64,000 nucleotides of DNA from Nitrosarchaeum sp. (lineage in GTDB: Archaea; Thermoproteota; Nitrososphaeria; Nitrososphaerales; Nitrosopumilaceae), in assembly GCA_023265135.1 (NCBI GenBank), contig JAHFUM010000001.1:375632-439631 (forward strand), written 5' to 3'. How positions within the stretch are numbered: position 1 is the first letter of the stretch; each line of letters begins with the position of its first letter. Below are positions 43,072 to 51,799 of the stretch, piece by piece. The notes under the pieces were generated by a model that made no database searches, was not told the DNA's origin, and saw nothing but the letters and a program-made list of their open reading frames with translations. The translations under genes and the position numbers were made by a program.

Positions 43072-44528
43072 ATATCAAAATATAAGTAAAACTCATGTGG
43101 ATGAGGTCTAATTGAAATTTCACGCTGATCTCTTTTACCTAACTCTATAATTTTGTCAATCACATCATTTGTATAAATTGGACTGAGGAATTTTCTATCA
43201 CTTTCTAATTCATCTAATGCTTCACCAAGACTCTTTGGCAAAACTCCTATTCCTCTTTTAGCTCTATCTGATTTTGTCATTTTAAAAATATCATCACGAA
43301 CTTGATCGCCCGGATCTATTTTCTTTTTAACTCCATCCATTCCAGCTGCAGTAACTGCAGCAAATACAAGATATGGATTGGATGAAGGATCAGGAGCTCT
43401 AAATTCAAGTCTTTTAAGACTAGCATAGTTTTTTCCTTTCATATGTTGTGGCACTCTTACTATTGCAGATCTATTACCTGCGCTCCATGCTATATAAGCA
43501 GGTGCTTCATAACCCGGAACAAGTCTATGATATGAATTAGTAGTAGGATTACAAATTGCAGATAATGCTTTTGCATGATTGATAATTCCACCACAAAAAT
43601 ACCTTGCAGTTTGACTCAACTCATCTACATTATCAGGATCATAAAACGCATTTTCCTTCCCTTTCCATAAACTCACATTAACATGCATGCCAGATCCTGC
43701 ATCCATTGCAATAGGTTTTGGCATCATAGTTGCAACTTTTCCATATTTTTGTGCTACATTTTTTATTACGTATTTGTAAGATTGCGCAGCATCTGCGGCA
43801 TTTGTCATATAATCATATTTGATATCAATCTCACACTGTCCAGCGGTAGCTACTTCATGATGATGATTATCACATAATATACCAAAATCATTATTTAATA
43901 TGTTTACACATTCATTTCTAAATGGAGTCAGGGTATCAGAAGGAGTACTTGGATAATATCCCTCTTGAAGACCCATAGGATATCCTGTTCCTTCATTACT
44001 CCAAGGAGCTTCTTTTGATTCAATTGAATAGGACTGACCTTTGTATGGAGTTAAAACATCCCAATGTACTTTATCGAAAACAAAAAATTCTACTTCTGGA
44101 CCCCAAGCACTGTAATCAAATCCTTGGGTTTTAACATATTCTTCTGCTTTTTGTGATATTCCTCTAGGATCTCTAGATAATCTTCCTCTATCCCCACCCC
44201 AATAGATATCACATAGTAATCTAGCAGTCTTATTTTCAGTCATCCATGGAATAATGGCAAAAGTATTAGGATCTGGTTTTAAAATAAGATCTGAATCCTC
44301 CACACTAGCAAAACCAACAATAGATGAACCATCTAACTTTGGTAATCCATCTCTCATTTGTTCGGGTGTAAAAGTGATTGCAGAAATTGTAGTGTGATGA
44401 AAACGTCCAGTAAGACCAGTAAATTGTAGATCTATAAACTGAATTCCTTCATGCTGAATTCTGGCAAAAACTTCATCTGGCGAATATGTTATTTGGATTG
44501 CTTTTCCATGACTAACTTTATAGGGCAA
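43068..44528 (-). CDS. glnA: Glutamine synthetase type I
   Basis: A 486-residue enzyme that makes glutamine from glutamate, ammonia and ATP, central to nitrogen assimilation in an ammonia oxidiser. Motifs: beta-grasp DLQFTGLTGRFHHT near the start, the D-F-S-like latch FDYSAWGPEVEFFVFD (about 136-151; metal Glu), HHEVATAGQCEIDIKY, the ATP-binding GSGMHVNVSLWKG, and NPTTNSYHRLVPGYEAP plus NRSAIVRVP. The N-terminus is about 15 residues longer than usual bacterial GS. No adenylylation Tyr context is visible. Regulation by a PII protein such as 61023-61349 is possible. Confidence 0.96.
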   Translation of the reverse strand: MPYKVSHGKAIQITYSPDEVFARIQHEGIQFIDLQFTGLTGRFHHTTISAITFTPEQMRDGLPKLDGSSIVGFASVEDSDLILKPDPNTFAIIPWMTENKTARLLCDIYWGGDRGRLSRDPRGISQKAEEYVKTQGFDYSAWGPEVEFFVFDKVHWDVLTPYKGQSYSIESKEAPWSNEGTGYPMGLQEGYYPSTPSDTLTPFRNECVNILNNDFGILCDNHHHEVATAGQCEIDIKYDYMTNAADAAQSYKYVIKNVAQKYGKVATMMPKPIAMDAGSGMHVNVSLWKGKENAFYDPDNVDELSQTARYFCGGIINHAKALSAICNPTTNSYHRLVPGYEAPAYIAWSAGNRSAIVRVPQHMKGKNYASLKRLEFRAPDPSSNPYLVFAAVTAAGMDGVKKKIDPGDQVRDDIFKMTKSDRAKRGIGVLPKSLGEALDELESDRKFLSPIYTNDVIDKIIELGKRDQREISIRPHPHEFYLYFDI

Positions 44529-44582
44529 TTTCGTGCTTCAATCAAACACAAATACATCCGAGATTTAAGGATTAGGTAAGAA

Positions 44583-45140
44583 ATGTCAGAAACAAACGAA
44601 ATTGATCTTAACAAATTACATCATGTAGTCCTACGAGAAACTGAAAGTGATTCAATTCAAGAGATTAACCCAGATTTCTATAGAAATCTTTCAAACTTTA
44701 TTGGTGACTTGAAAAAACAAGAATTTGATGGAATCGAAAATAAAATCAAAGAAGTCATAATTGACACAGCTACAGAACTAACATCACTTTTAATCAACAT
44801 CAGACTTGATAAAATTTCCAAATCAGATAATATGGACTTCAAAAATCTTTTAGACGAAGAAAAATTTATCCTTGATGCAGAAGAGGAACAGCGAGAAAGA
44901 ACCGAAATGATTCTATCTGCAACAATTAATGGAAAATCAAAATTCCTCGAATCTATTTCTAAAAATCATAAAACCAAAACTGTTGTTGTTAGATTTCTTC
45001 AAGAAATAGATGAAATTATAGGTGCTGATTTGGAAAAATATGGACCCTTCAAAACAGAAGATATTGCGACAATACCATATGAAAATGCTCAGGCACTAAT
45101 TGCTAAAAATGTTGCAACTAAGATTCGTTGGGAAGATTAG
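44583..45140 (+). CDS. GINS complex subunit Gins51
   Basis: A 185-residue archaeal GINS protein of the Gins15/51 type: an N-terminal helical A domain (about 1-115, with DEEKFILDAEEEQRERTEM) and a C-terminal B domain (about 133-185; VVRFLQEIDEIIGADLEKYGPF, DIATIPYENAQALI). It joins MCM and Cdc45/RecJ in the CMG helicase. The A-B order supports Gins51 rather than Gins23. Being near PolD, Cdc6 and the origin supports the call. Confidence 0.87.
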   Translation: MSETNEIDLNKLHHVVLRETESDSIQEINPDFYRNLSNFIGDLKKQEFDGIENKIKEVIIDTATELTSLLINIRLDKISKSDNMDFKNLLDEEKFILDAEEEQRERTEMILSATINGKSKFLESISKNHKTKTVVVRFLQEIDEIIGADLEKYGPFKTEDIATIPYENAQALIAKNVATKIRWED

Positions 45141-45170
45141 ATAGAAATTACACCATAATTATTTTCAATT

Positions 45171-45455
45171 ATGACACATACAGGAGTTGATGTAATTGAC
45201 TTTCTCTTTTATACAATTTATCCAGTGATTGGTATCTTTGTAGTGGAAATAATTAGTAAAATCATTAAATCTCCAAAATGGATTAAACTCTGGTCACAAG
45301 CTGCCGTGTCAATAGGATTTGGAATTTATTACTGGTTTATTTTACAAGCCCCTCAAAATTTTCCTTTAACAGGAATGGTGATGTTTGCACTTGCTTTAGC
45401 ATTAATTTATCAAGGAAGACGTGCAAAAATATCTCCCAATAAAAGTTACTACTAG
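45171..45455 (+). CDS. Small membrane protein, three TM segments
   Basis: A 94-residue protein with three hydrophobic segments (about 8-27, 38-56 and 62-80) and a basic C-terminal tail (GRRAKISPNKS). It follows the Gins51 gene by 30 bases. No family recognised. Confidence 0.55.
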   Translation: MTHTGVDVIDFLFYTIYPVIGIFVVEIISKIIKSPKWIKLWSQAAVSIGFGIYYWFILQAPQNFPLTGMVMFALALALIYQGRRAKISPNKSYY

Positions 45456-45463
45456 ATTCTTAG

Positions 45464-45691
45464 CTATTCTTTGAACCTTCTAAACATTCGTTTGAATATG
45501 TTTTGTTTATTTGATCCTCCATCTCTAATTACTTTTTTCTCCCCAAATCTACGAGCTCTTATTTGAGTTAACTTCACACATCTGTGCTCTTCTGGAAGTC
45601 TATGTTCAGCACAAAATGGATCCTTGCAATAATTACACTGAAAAGGCATATCTGCCATATCTCCACAATAAGCACACTTTTCTGGTTTCAC
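45464..45691 (-). CDS. AN1-type zinc-finger protein
   Basis: A 75-residue protein consisting of one AN1 zinc finger (about 6-43): C6, C9, C19, C22, C27, H30, H36, C38, with the PFQCNYCKDPFCAEHRLPEEHRC pattern. The rest is a basic tail (NIFKRMFRRFKE). AN1 fingers occur in stress and ubiquitin-related proteins in eukaryotes; in archaea the role is unknown. It overlaps nothing and converges on the membrane protein before it. Confidence 0.88.
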   Translation of the reverse strand: MKPEKCAYCGDMADMPFQCNYCKDPFCAEHRLPEEHRCVKLTQIRARRFGEKKVIRDGGSNKQNIFKRMFRRFKE

Positions 45692-45812
45692 AATTATTCA
45701 ATAATTTTTCTTCTAATAAACTTGCTAGTATTCCACTTAAAATTTAATTTTTTAAAAAAATTCAAGTAACGTTTTTACGATGTTAAAATTAAAAACAATT
45801 AAGTGAATTTTA

Positions 45813-46553
45813 TTGATTAAAAACAAGATAGCAATAATTACTGGAGCAAGTAGCGGAATTGGTTTTGCTACAGCATTAGCACTTTCAAAAGCAGGAGCAA
45901 AGGTGGCAATAGGTGCACGACGAACTAATATGCTTTCTGAATTAGAAAAAATAATTAAAGAAAATGGTGGAGAAGTTTATTCTCAAAGATTAGATGTTAC
46001 CAAGAGAAATGAATGTATTTCATTTGTTGATAATGTTTTAAAAAAATGGGGTACAGTAGACATTCTAGTAAATAACGCTGGATTGATGCCTCTAAGTTTT
46101 TTCAAAAATTTGAAAGTTGATGAATGGGATCAAATGATAGATGTTAACATTAAAGGAGTACTATATTGTACTGGAGCAGTAATCACACATATGCTTGAAA
46201 ACAAATCAGGTCACATAATTAATATCTCATCAGTCGCTGGAAGAATTGTTTTTCCTTCAGGTAGTGTCTATTGTGCAACAAAACATGCAATTACTGCCTT
46301 TAGTGAAGGATTAAGACAAGAACTTAGTGTAAGAAAAAATATTCGTGTGACATGTATTGAGCCAGGAGTAGTTGCTACAGAACTAACAAATACAATTACC
46401 GATGAATCATTACAAGGATTTGTTGAAAATACCAAGAAAATGGAATCATTACAAGCTGAAGATATTGCAAATGCTATTGTTTACGCTGTAGAATCACCAA
46501 ATCATATTAATGTGAATGAAATTCTAATTAGACCGACAACACAAGATCGTTGA
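45813..46553 (+). CDS. Short-chain dehydrogenase/reductase (SDR)
   Basis: A 246-residue classical SDR. TGASSGIG (about 9-16), NNAG (about 87-90), the catalytic Ser in INISSVAG (about 137-144) and YCATK (about 154-158) are all intact. The C-terminal region is like the YdfG/serine 3-dehydrogenase branch, with CIEPGVVATEL. It is coupled to the next gene: its stop (46553) is one base from the start of the SQR-like gene (46555), and both begin with TTG. Confidence 0.88.
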   Translation: MIKNKIAIITGASSGIGFATALALSKAGAKVAIGARRTNMLSELEKIIKENGGEVYSQRLDVTKRNECISFVDNVLKKWGTVDILVNNAGLMPLSFFKNLKVDEWDQMIDVNIKGVLYCTGAVITHMLENKSGHIINISSVAGRIVFPSGSVYCATKHAITAFSEGLRQELSVRKNIRVTCIEPGVVATELTNTITDESLQGFVENTKKMESLQAEDIANAIVYAVESPNHINVNEILIRPTTQDR

Positions 46554-46554
46554 T

Positions 46555-47703
46555 TTGTCTGATATTCCTCATGTGTTAATTCTCGGTGGGGGTTTTGGAG
46601 GACTATCTGCCGCCAATGAAATCAGAAATAATCTTTCATCAATGCAAGTTAAGATTACAGTTATTGACAAAAAAGACTGGTTTATGGTAGGTTTTGTCAA
46701 ACTTTGGATTATCAAAGGAACACGAACATTTGAAAATTCGATAGGCTCATTAAATGAACTTAGAAAAAAAGAAATCAATTTTTTAAAAGAAGAAATTCTA
46801 AAAATTGATCTTCAAAATAAAAACATTAAAACTACAACTAGGACTTTGTCATATGACTTTCTAATCATTGCAATGGGCGCATCGTTAACGCCTGAAAAAA
46901 TTCCAGGACTATCGGAAAATGGAATGAATCTTTATGATCATAATCAACTAACTGAAATTCATAATCAACTAAAAAAAATGAAATCCGGTAATATCGCTAT
47001 ATCTATTATGGGAATGCCTTACAAATGTCCTCCTGCACCATTTGAGGCTAGTCTATTGATTGATTCTATGTTAAGAGAAACAGGAGTTAGAGATTCTGTA
47101 CAAATTCATTTCTATAGTCCAGCACCAATTACATTACCTGCAGCAGGTCCAGAAATTAGCCAACAGATCCTTAATTTGATAAACTCTGAGAACATTTTTT
47201 TCCATGATTCATGTAAAATAAAATCAGTCGAAAAAAATAAACTAATTTTTGAACATGGAGAAGCTAACTTTGATTTACTTCTTGCCATACCTCCACACGT
47301 TGCACCTAAAGTAATTTATGAATCAGGATTAGCAAAAGAAGATGGATTTATTCCAATCAGCAGAGATTGTAAAACACCATTTGAAAATGTATATGCTGTA
47401 GGTGACGTAACTACTTTGACAGTTACTGGTACATTAACCGTTCCAAAAGCAGGAGTATTTGCAGAAGGAGAAGCTGTAACAGTAGCACAAAACATAATAT
47501 TAAAAATACATTCTAAAAAAGAATCTTCATTATTTGATGGAAAAGGTGGATGTTTTATTGAATCGGGAAGAGATACTGCATCTCTAATTGAAATAGATAT
47601 GTTTTCAGAATCTAAACCATTAACAAAACTAACTGAATCTACAACTAAACATCTTGATGAAAAGATACAATTTGAAAAAGAACGACTCTCAAAATGGTTA
47701 TGA
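46555..47703 (+). CDS. SQR-like FAD/NAD(P) oxidoreductase
   Basis: A 382-residue flavoprotein related to sulfide:quinone reductase and flavocytochrome c sulfide dehydrogenase. FAD motif GGGFGGLSAANEI (about 11-23), the central Cys-containing MPYKCPPAPFE (about 157-167, the position of the SQR catalytic Cys) and VYAVGDVTTL (about 281-290). Only this one redox Cys is obvious; SQR uses two or three. Quinone reduction with sulfide or another donor is possible. The start is TTG; it is coupled to the SDR. Confidence 0.82.
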   Translation: MSDIPHVLILGGGFGGLSAANEIRNNLSSMQVKITVIDKKDWFMVGFVKLWIIKGTRTFENSIGSLNELRKKEINFLKEEILKIDLQNKNIKTTTRTLSYDFLIIAMGASLTPEKIPGLSENGMNLYDHNQLTEIHNQLKKMKSGNIAISIMGMPYKCPPAPFEASLLIDSMLRETGVRDSVQIHFYSPAPITLPAAGPEISQQILNLINSENIFFHDSCKIKSVEKNKLIFEHGEANFDLLLAIPPHVAPKVIYESGLAKEDGFIPISRDCKTPFENVYAVGDVTTLTVTGTLTVPKAGVFAEGEAVTVAQNIILKIHSKKESSLFDGKGGCFIESGRDTASLIEIDMFSESKPLTKLTESTTKHLDEKIQFEKERLSKWL

Positions 47704-47913
47704 TAAATCATCTTTTTTATTTTCTTTGGTAAGATGTTCTAAAATAGCTCTTACCTCAACGCCCAAATTTTGAGAATCTTTTGCCAACTCTAATTTTTCG
47801 GGAATACTTCGTTTAAAACCTTCATCTTCAAATTCTATTCTTATTTTTTGTATACAATCAAGATGATCTTCATCAGTTGCTGAAATCCTGTGGCAAATGG
47901 TACAAATTTTCAT
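47698..47913 (-). CDS. Small CxxC protein, function unknown
   Basis: A 71-residue soluble protein with CTIC at about 4-7, H and another Cys (DHLDC, about 16-20), which could bind one zinc (C, C, H/C). The remainder is charged and helical. It overlaps the 3' end of the SQR-like gene by 6 bases. Confidence 0.5.
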   Translation of the reverse strand: MKICTICHRISATDEDHLDCIQKIRIEFEDEGFKRSIPEKLELAKDSQNLGVEVRAILEHLTKENKKDDLS

Positions 47914-47969
47914 TAATTATAGTTACTAACCCGACGATTTAATAATTTCATTTGAAGCCTCTCACATGA

Positions 47970-48043
47970 GGGGTCGTAGTCTAGCTTGGTATGATACTAG
48001 TCTGGGGGACTAGTGGTCGCAGGTTCAATTCCTGCCGGCCCCA
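47970..48043 (+). tRNA. tRNA-Pro (GGG anticodon)
   Basis: A 74-base cloverleaf is readable: acceptor GGGGTCG with CGGCCCC (one G-T pair) and discriminator A at 48043; anticodon stem CTAGT/ACTAG with loop CTGGGGG, giving GGG; and T arm GCAGG/CCTGC around TTCAATT. No intron and no encoded CCA. Its last base touches the stop of the convergent protein kinase gene. CCA must be added by the nucleotidyltransferase encoded just beyond. Confidence 0.95.
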
Positions 48044-48805
48044 TTACAATTTTAGTATTTTTAAAACATCATCAAAACTTCTTTGTGTCTGTTCTTGCTT
48101 GTATATTCTTAAAAAATCAATAATTTTTTGTTTTGGGGGAACTTTGTAAATTCTTTGAACTTTTTTGGCAATACCTGAACCGATAAAAATAGCCTGAGTA
48201 ACTGACGTTACATTTGATACTCTTCTGTTAACACTTGAACTTTCGAAATCAATTAGAGTTGATCTTGATTTTCCAACAATAACATGTTTTGAAATACTGC
48301 TTAATTCACCATGATCAAATCCAATCTGATCTAATCTATAACAATCTTCTAAAATGGCTCTAACAACGGATTTTAGTTTTTTTGAACTTCCTACACCTTT
48401 GAGAGAATGTATCCAGTTTTCAATTTTATCACCCTCTAAATATTCCATTACTAAAAAATTTTTACTTACATCATATAGTTTTGGTCCCACATTCACTGTA
48501 TTTGCTAATCTAAGTAATTTTGCCTCACTTTGCATTTCACTTCTTTGAGAATCCAATCTCCTAATCTTCAAGGCAACAATATCGTTTTTCTTTTTTGCTA
48601 ATACTACTACTCCAACATAACCCTTTCCTAAAATTTGTAAAATACCAATTGTAGTTTGTCCAGCAAATAACACTGATTTTATTTTTAATTTTTCTAATTC
48701 AGAAATTCTTGATTTAAGTTGACGTGAATTAGCTTTTGGATATCCAAGAATTTTTGAATATGGTTCATTTATGAATTTTTTAATTGAAACGAAAGATTGT
48801 TCCAT
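48044..48805 (-). CDS. Archaeal Ser/Thr protein kinase-like protein
   Basis: A 253-residue kinase-fold protein (COG2112-like). The glycine loop GKGYVGVVVLAKK (about 61-73), VALK with the ATP-site lysine (about 78-81), FLVMEYLEGDKIENWI hinge (about 116-131), and HGELSSISKHVIV with TLIDFESS (about 165-190). The catalytic HGD-x-x-x-x-N is here HGELxxxxxH and DFG is DFE, as in RIO/ABC1-like atypical kinases. It overlaps the CCA enzyme gene by 26 bases, suggesting an RNA-linked role; this is inference. Confidence 0.75.
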   Translation of the reverse strand: MEQSFVSIKKFINEPYSKILGYPKANSRQLKSRISELEKLKIKSVLFAGQTTIGILQILGKGYVGVVVLAKKKNDIVALKIRRLDSQRSEMQSEAKLLRLANTVNVGPKLYDVSKNFLVMEYLEGDKIENWIHSLKGVGSSKKLKSVVRAILEDCYRLDQIGFDHGELSSISKHVIVGKSRSTLIDFESSSVNRRVSNVTSVTQAIFIGSGIAKKVQRIYKVPPKQKIIDFLRIYKQEQTQRSFDDVLKILKL

Positions 48806-50111
48806 CAGTTGAAATCAGATCTGAAACTGCCTCTTTAATTGATTTGCTTAAATTTTTGCTTCCAACTGAAACTCTAAATCCTTTCTTAAAATCACCTTGT
48901 AATCCTTTTGGTATGCCTGTTTGAAGATTGTTTTTTAGTAATTCTGTCATAAATTTTACTGCTTCATTATGTTTTCTCTTTTCAAGTGAAATAATTTTCT
49001 TATTATCACTGATCCACATCAATTCAGTTTTTACGATGTTTTTTGAAATAAAACTATTGCAATCATCTTCTCTAAAAAATTCAGGACCGCTTTTTGAATA
49101 ATTTTTTGGAATTTTAGTTGATTCTAAAAGGAAAAAAAGATAGGCCTTACTTTGTTCATCTGAATATGATTTACTGCGTAAAACATTGAAGCCTCCTAAT
49201 TCTAACTGAGTTGTAAGTGAAGTAGTTGCACTTTTAATTTGTCCCCAAATAATATCTGGACTTCTCATCATGAAATTGAATTTTACCACTAGAACATTTT
49301 CCCAATTATTTTTTGATGAACCCAATCTTTTAAATTTAAAGAATTGTAGTGTTGGATTTTTCAAAAAAGTTCTACAAGCTAAAATAAACTTCCCTATATT
49401 CTCATTAGAAATTGCAGCTGCTAAATTTCTATTACCATCGATAGGATCTATAATTACAATTGATGTTTCAAATACTTTTGATGTATTTCCAATTATTTGA
49501 TTCTGTTGAAATTTTGCAATTGATTTTATTACATTCTCAAAACTACCAAAATTTATAATTAAAACTTCTGATACATAGCCGCTGAAACCTTGTTTTGCAA
49601 TTTCTGCTCCATAAATTTTAGTTAACTTTAGAAATGTTTTGAGAATTCGTACTTCATTTTTCATTTTTGGAGTAAGGGCATTTTGCATGAACTTCGTATG
49701 AAACGGTGTTCTATCAGCGGAACTTTTCCATTCTCCTAAATTTACATCGTAACATGGAACTACATTGATTTTAGTTTTCTTAATTCTAGCCTCAACATAA
49801 GGATGTTCAGAATATCTAATATAGGGATTATATTTTTTTAAAGATTTAAAACCAATTTTTTTTGAAATTTCAACAAATTTTTCATCTGAAATTGATTTTT
49901 TAAATTTGATAAAAATATCAATATCAGCTTCTTTTGATAACCAAGTGTCTTTAGCATAGGATCCACCAAATTCTAATCCTACTATTTCAGGATAATTTCT
50001 AATTTCATTTTCAACTAAACCAAAAGCTTCATCAGCAATTTGTTTTTTTAATTTTTTTATGTTATTTGGCGGCGTTACCAATTTTTCAATTTTAGAAATT
50101 ATTTGTTTCAT
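48780..50111 (-). CDS. cca: CCA-adding enzyme (archaeal class I tRNA nucleotidyltransferase)
   Basis: A 443-residue template-independent polymerase that adds CCA to tRNA 3' ends. The catalytic motif GGSYAKDTWLSKEADIDIFI (about 49-68) has the GS and DxD of class I nucleotidyltransferases, a third carboxylate follows near NVVPCYDV, then HTKFMQNAL and the helical/tail domains (about 150-440) match archaeal Cca. Length is normal. It overlaps thpR (ATGA-type, 4 bases) upstream and the kinase downstream, so the three are one operon. The tRNA-Pro nearby lacks encoded CCA and would need it. Confidence 0.94.
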   Translation of the reverse strand: MKQIISKIEKLVTPPNNIKKLKKQIADEAFGLVENEIRNYPEIVGLEFGGSYAKDTWLSKEADIDIFIKFKKSISDEKFVEISKKIGFKSLKKYNPYIRYSEHPYVEARIKKTKINVVPCYDVNLGEWKSSADRTPFHTKFMQNALTPKMKNEVRILKTFLKLTKIYGAEIAKQGFSGYVSEVLIINFGSFENVIKSIAKFQQNQIIGNTSKVFETSIVIIDPIDGNRNLAAAISNENIGKFILACRTFLKNPTLQFFKFKRLGSSKNNWENVLVVKFNFMMRSPDIIWGQIKSATTSLTTQLELGGFNVLRSKSYSDEQSKAYLFFLLESTKIPKNYSKSGPEFFREDDCNSFISKNIVKTELMWISDNKKIISLEKRKHNEAVKFMTELLKNNLQTGIPKGLQGDFKKGFRVSVGSKNLSKSIKEAVSDLISTDGTIFRFN

Positions 50112-50650
50112 GATTCAGCTTTTATCTCCATTAAATCAAAATAGATTGGACTCTTTGCACTAAGAACACTTTGTTTGAGTTTGAAACATGTAATCTCCTG
50201 TGTTCCAAAATCAATTGATTTGAATTTCTCCAATTTTTTATTAATATCTTCAATCTTATCTTTAATTCTAAACACTGTGATATGAGGTTTAAACGGTTTA
50301 TCTATAGAAAAACCTAATGGAGTTAATGCATTCTCTACTTTCTTTGCTAATTCTATTAATGAATTTCCAGATCTCTCATCAGTTCCAATCCAAATAATCC
50401 TTGGAGATTTTAATTTGGGAAAAACACCAATATCTTTGAAATTTACCACAAATCTTGAAAATTTAACCGTATTTAATGACATCATTACTTTCTCTATAAT
50501 TTCTTGTGAAATCTCACCTAAAAATTGTAATGTAAAATGAAGGTTATGTGGCTCTATAGATTTAGCGCTTATATTAATTTCAGACTGAAATTTAGAAATC
50601 GAATTTATTATTTTATCCGATGTAATTTCAATTGCCACAAAAGCTCGCAT
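50108..50650 (-). CDS. thpR: RNA 2',3'-cyclic phosphodiesterase (2H family, ThpR/LigT)
   Basis: A 180-residue 2H phosphoesterase with both H-x-T/S-x motifs: HFTL (about 42-45) and HITV (about 126-129). MRAFVAIEI at the start is typical. ThpR hydrolyses 2',3'-cyclic phosphate RNA ends and can ligate tRNA halves through 2',5' bonds in vitro. It is the first gene of the thpR-cca-kinase operon, consistent with tRNA repair or processing. Confidence 0.93.
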   Translation of the reverse strand: MRAFVAIEITSDKIINSISKFQSEINISAKSIEPHNLHFTLQFLGEISQEIIEKVMMSLNTVKFSRFVVNFKDIGVFPKLKSPRIIWIGTDERSGNSLIELAKKVENALTPLGFSIDKPFKPHITVFRIKDKIEDINKKLEKFKSIDFGTQEITCFKLKQSVLSAKSPIYFDLMEIKAES

Positions 50651-50721
50651 AATGATTTTCTTTTAATTATGTTTTATAATAATCTCCGGTAGCTTCATAG
50701 ATTAGCCACATTTTCATTCTA

Positions 50722-51273
50722 TTGTTGACAAAACTAATCGTATGTTTAACTGGCATGCCTGGAGCAGGTAAATCAACAATAGCTGATGGTTTGAAATCTA
50801 AAGATTATGATATTATCAACATGGGAAATGCAGTGAGAATAGAAGCTAAGAATAGAAATCTTGAACCAACTGGGTATAATCTTGGTAAATTGATGCTTGA
50901 ATTGCGAGAAAAAAATGGTCAGGGCGCAGTTGCAGAATTAGTTACACCACAAATTGAAAACTCAAAATCAAAAGTAATAATTATTGATGGAATAAGATCT
51001 AATGCAGAAATAGAAGTTTTACGTAAATATGGAACAGTTAAGCTTCTTGCTATACATGCATCTACTAATACACGATTTGGATTTCTAAAACAAAGAGGAA
51101 GATCAGATGATCCACAAACGAAAGAAAATTTTGAAGAAAGAGACAACCGAGAAATAGGTGTTGGCATCAGTAATTCAATTGCTTTATCTGACGAAACAAT
51201 TTCTAACAATAATTTAACAAAAAATGAATTAATTGAACATGCCTTCAAAATCATTGAAAGTTGGGTAGAATGA
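50722..51273 (+). CDS. UPF0200-family P-loop kinase-like protein
   Basis: A 183-residue nucleotide kinase-like protein. Walker A GMPGAGKS is at about 11-18, followed by INMGNAVRIEA, IIDGIRSNAEIEVL (Walker B-like) and a lid with RGRSDDPQTKENFEERDNREI. It resembles dephospho-CoA kinase or adenylate kinase but the archaeal UPF0200 family has no firmly established substrate. It starts with TTG (50722 or 50725) and overlaps the UPF0201 gene by ATGA, a pairing common in archaea. Confidence 0.85.
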   Translation: MLTKLIVCLTGMPGAGKSTIADGLKSKDYDIINMGNAVRIEAKNRNLEPTGYNLGKLMLELREKNGQGAVAELVTPQIENSKSKVIIIDGIRSNAEIEVLRKYGTVKLLAIHASTNTRFGFLKQRGRSDDPQTKENFEERDNREIGVGISNSIALSDETISNNNLTKNELIEHAFKIIESWVE

Positions 51274-51668
51274 GATCTCCAAATATCAGTTGTAAAATAG
51301 AAGTACTCTCTTTAATTAATCCGTCTGAAGATCCAAAAAAAATTGAAACGGCAATTTTGAATATATTTCTAAATGCTAAACTTAAAACTGATAATATTTC
51401 TATTACCTCAAACTCTAAAGATTTACATTTATTAGAAAAAATTCATAACGTAATTCATTCTAACCAATCACAAAAAATCTATCAACGACAACTTGAAAAA
51501 AATTTGGAAGATGATTCTACTTGGTTTTATCTTAACAAACAAGCAGCTTTTGTCGGAATAGTAGCTATCTGCGAAGAAGGAGAAGAATCTCCCTTAGGAC
51601 CAATCAAAGTGATCTTAACTTCTTCTAATATTGATAAAATCATAGATTGGTTGAGCCTTGAAAATTAA
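51270..51668 (+). CDS. UPF0201-family protein (predicted RNA-associated)
   Basis: A 132-residue protein of the COG1325/UPF0201 family, described in genome surveys as a possible exosome-associated factor because of gene context; no biochemical role is established. IEVLSLINPSEDPKKIETAI at the start, LLEKIHNVIHSNQ, and YLNKQAAFVGIVAICEE, then SPLGPIKV are typical. ATG 51270 overlaps the stop of the UPF0200 gene, implying coupled translation. Confidence 0.82.
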   Translation: MRSPNISCKIEVLSLINPSEDPKKIETAILNIFLNAKLKTDNISITSNSKDLHLLEKIHNVIHSNQSQKIYQRQLEKNLEDDSTWFYLNKQAAFVGIVAICEEGEESPLGPIKVILTSSNIDKIIDWLSLEN

Positions 51669-51799
51669 TCAAATTAGATAAAAATTATAGGTTCTCAGTT
51701 TTTGTAAATTAAGCGAATCCAAATTATCAGATAAGATTTTGAATGGCACTGTTGTTTTCTCTTTAAAATCCAAAAACTTTTCTAATTGTAATTTAGATT

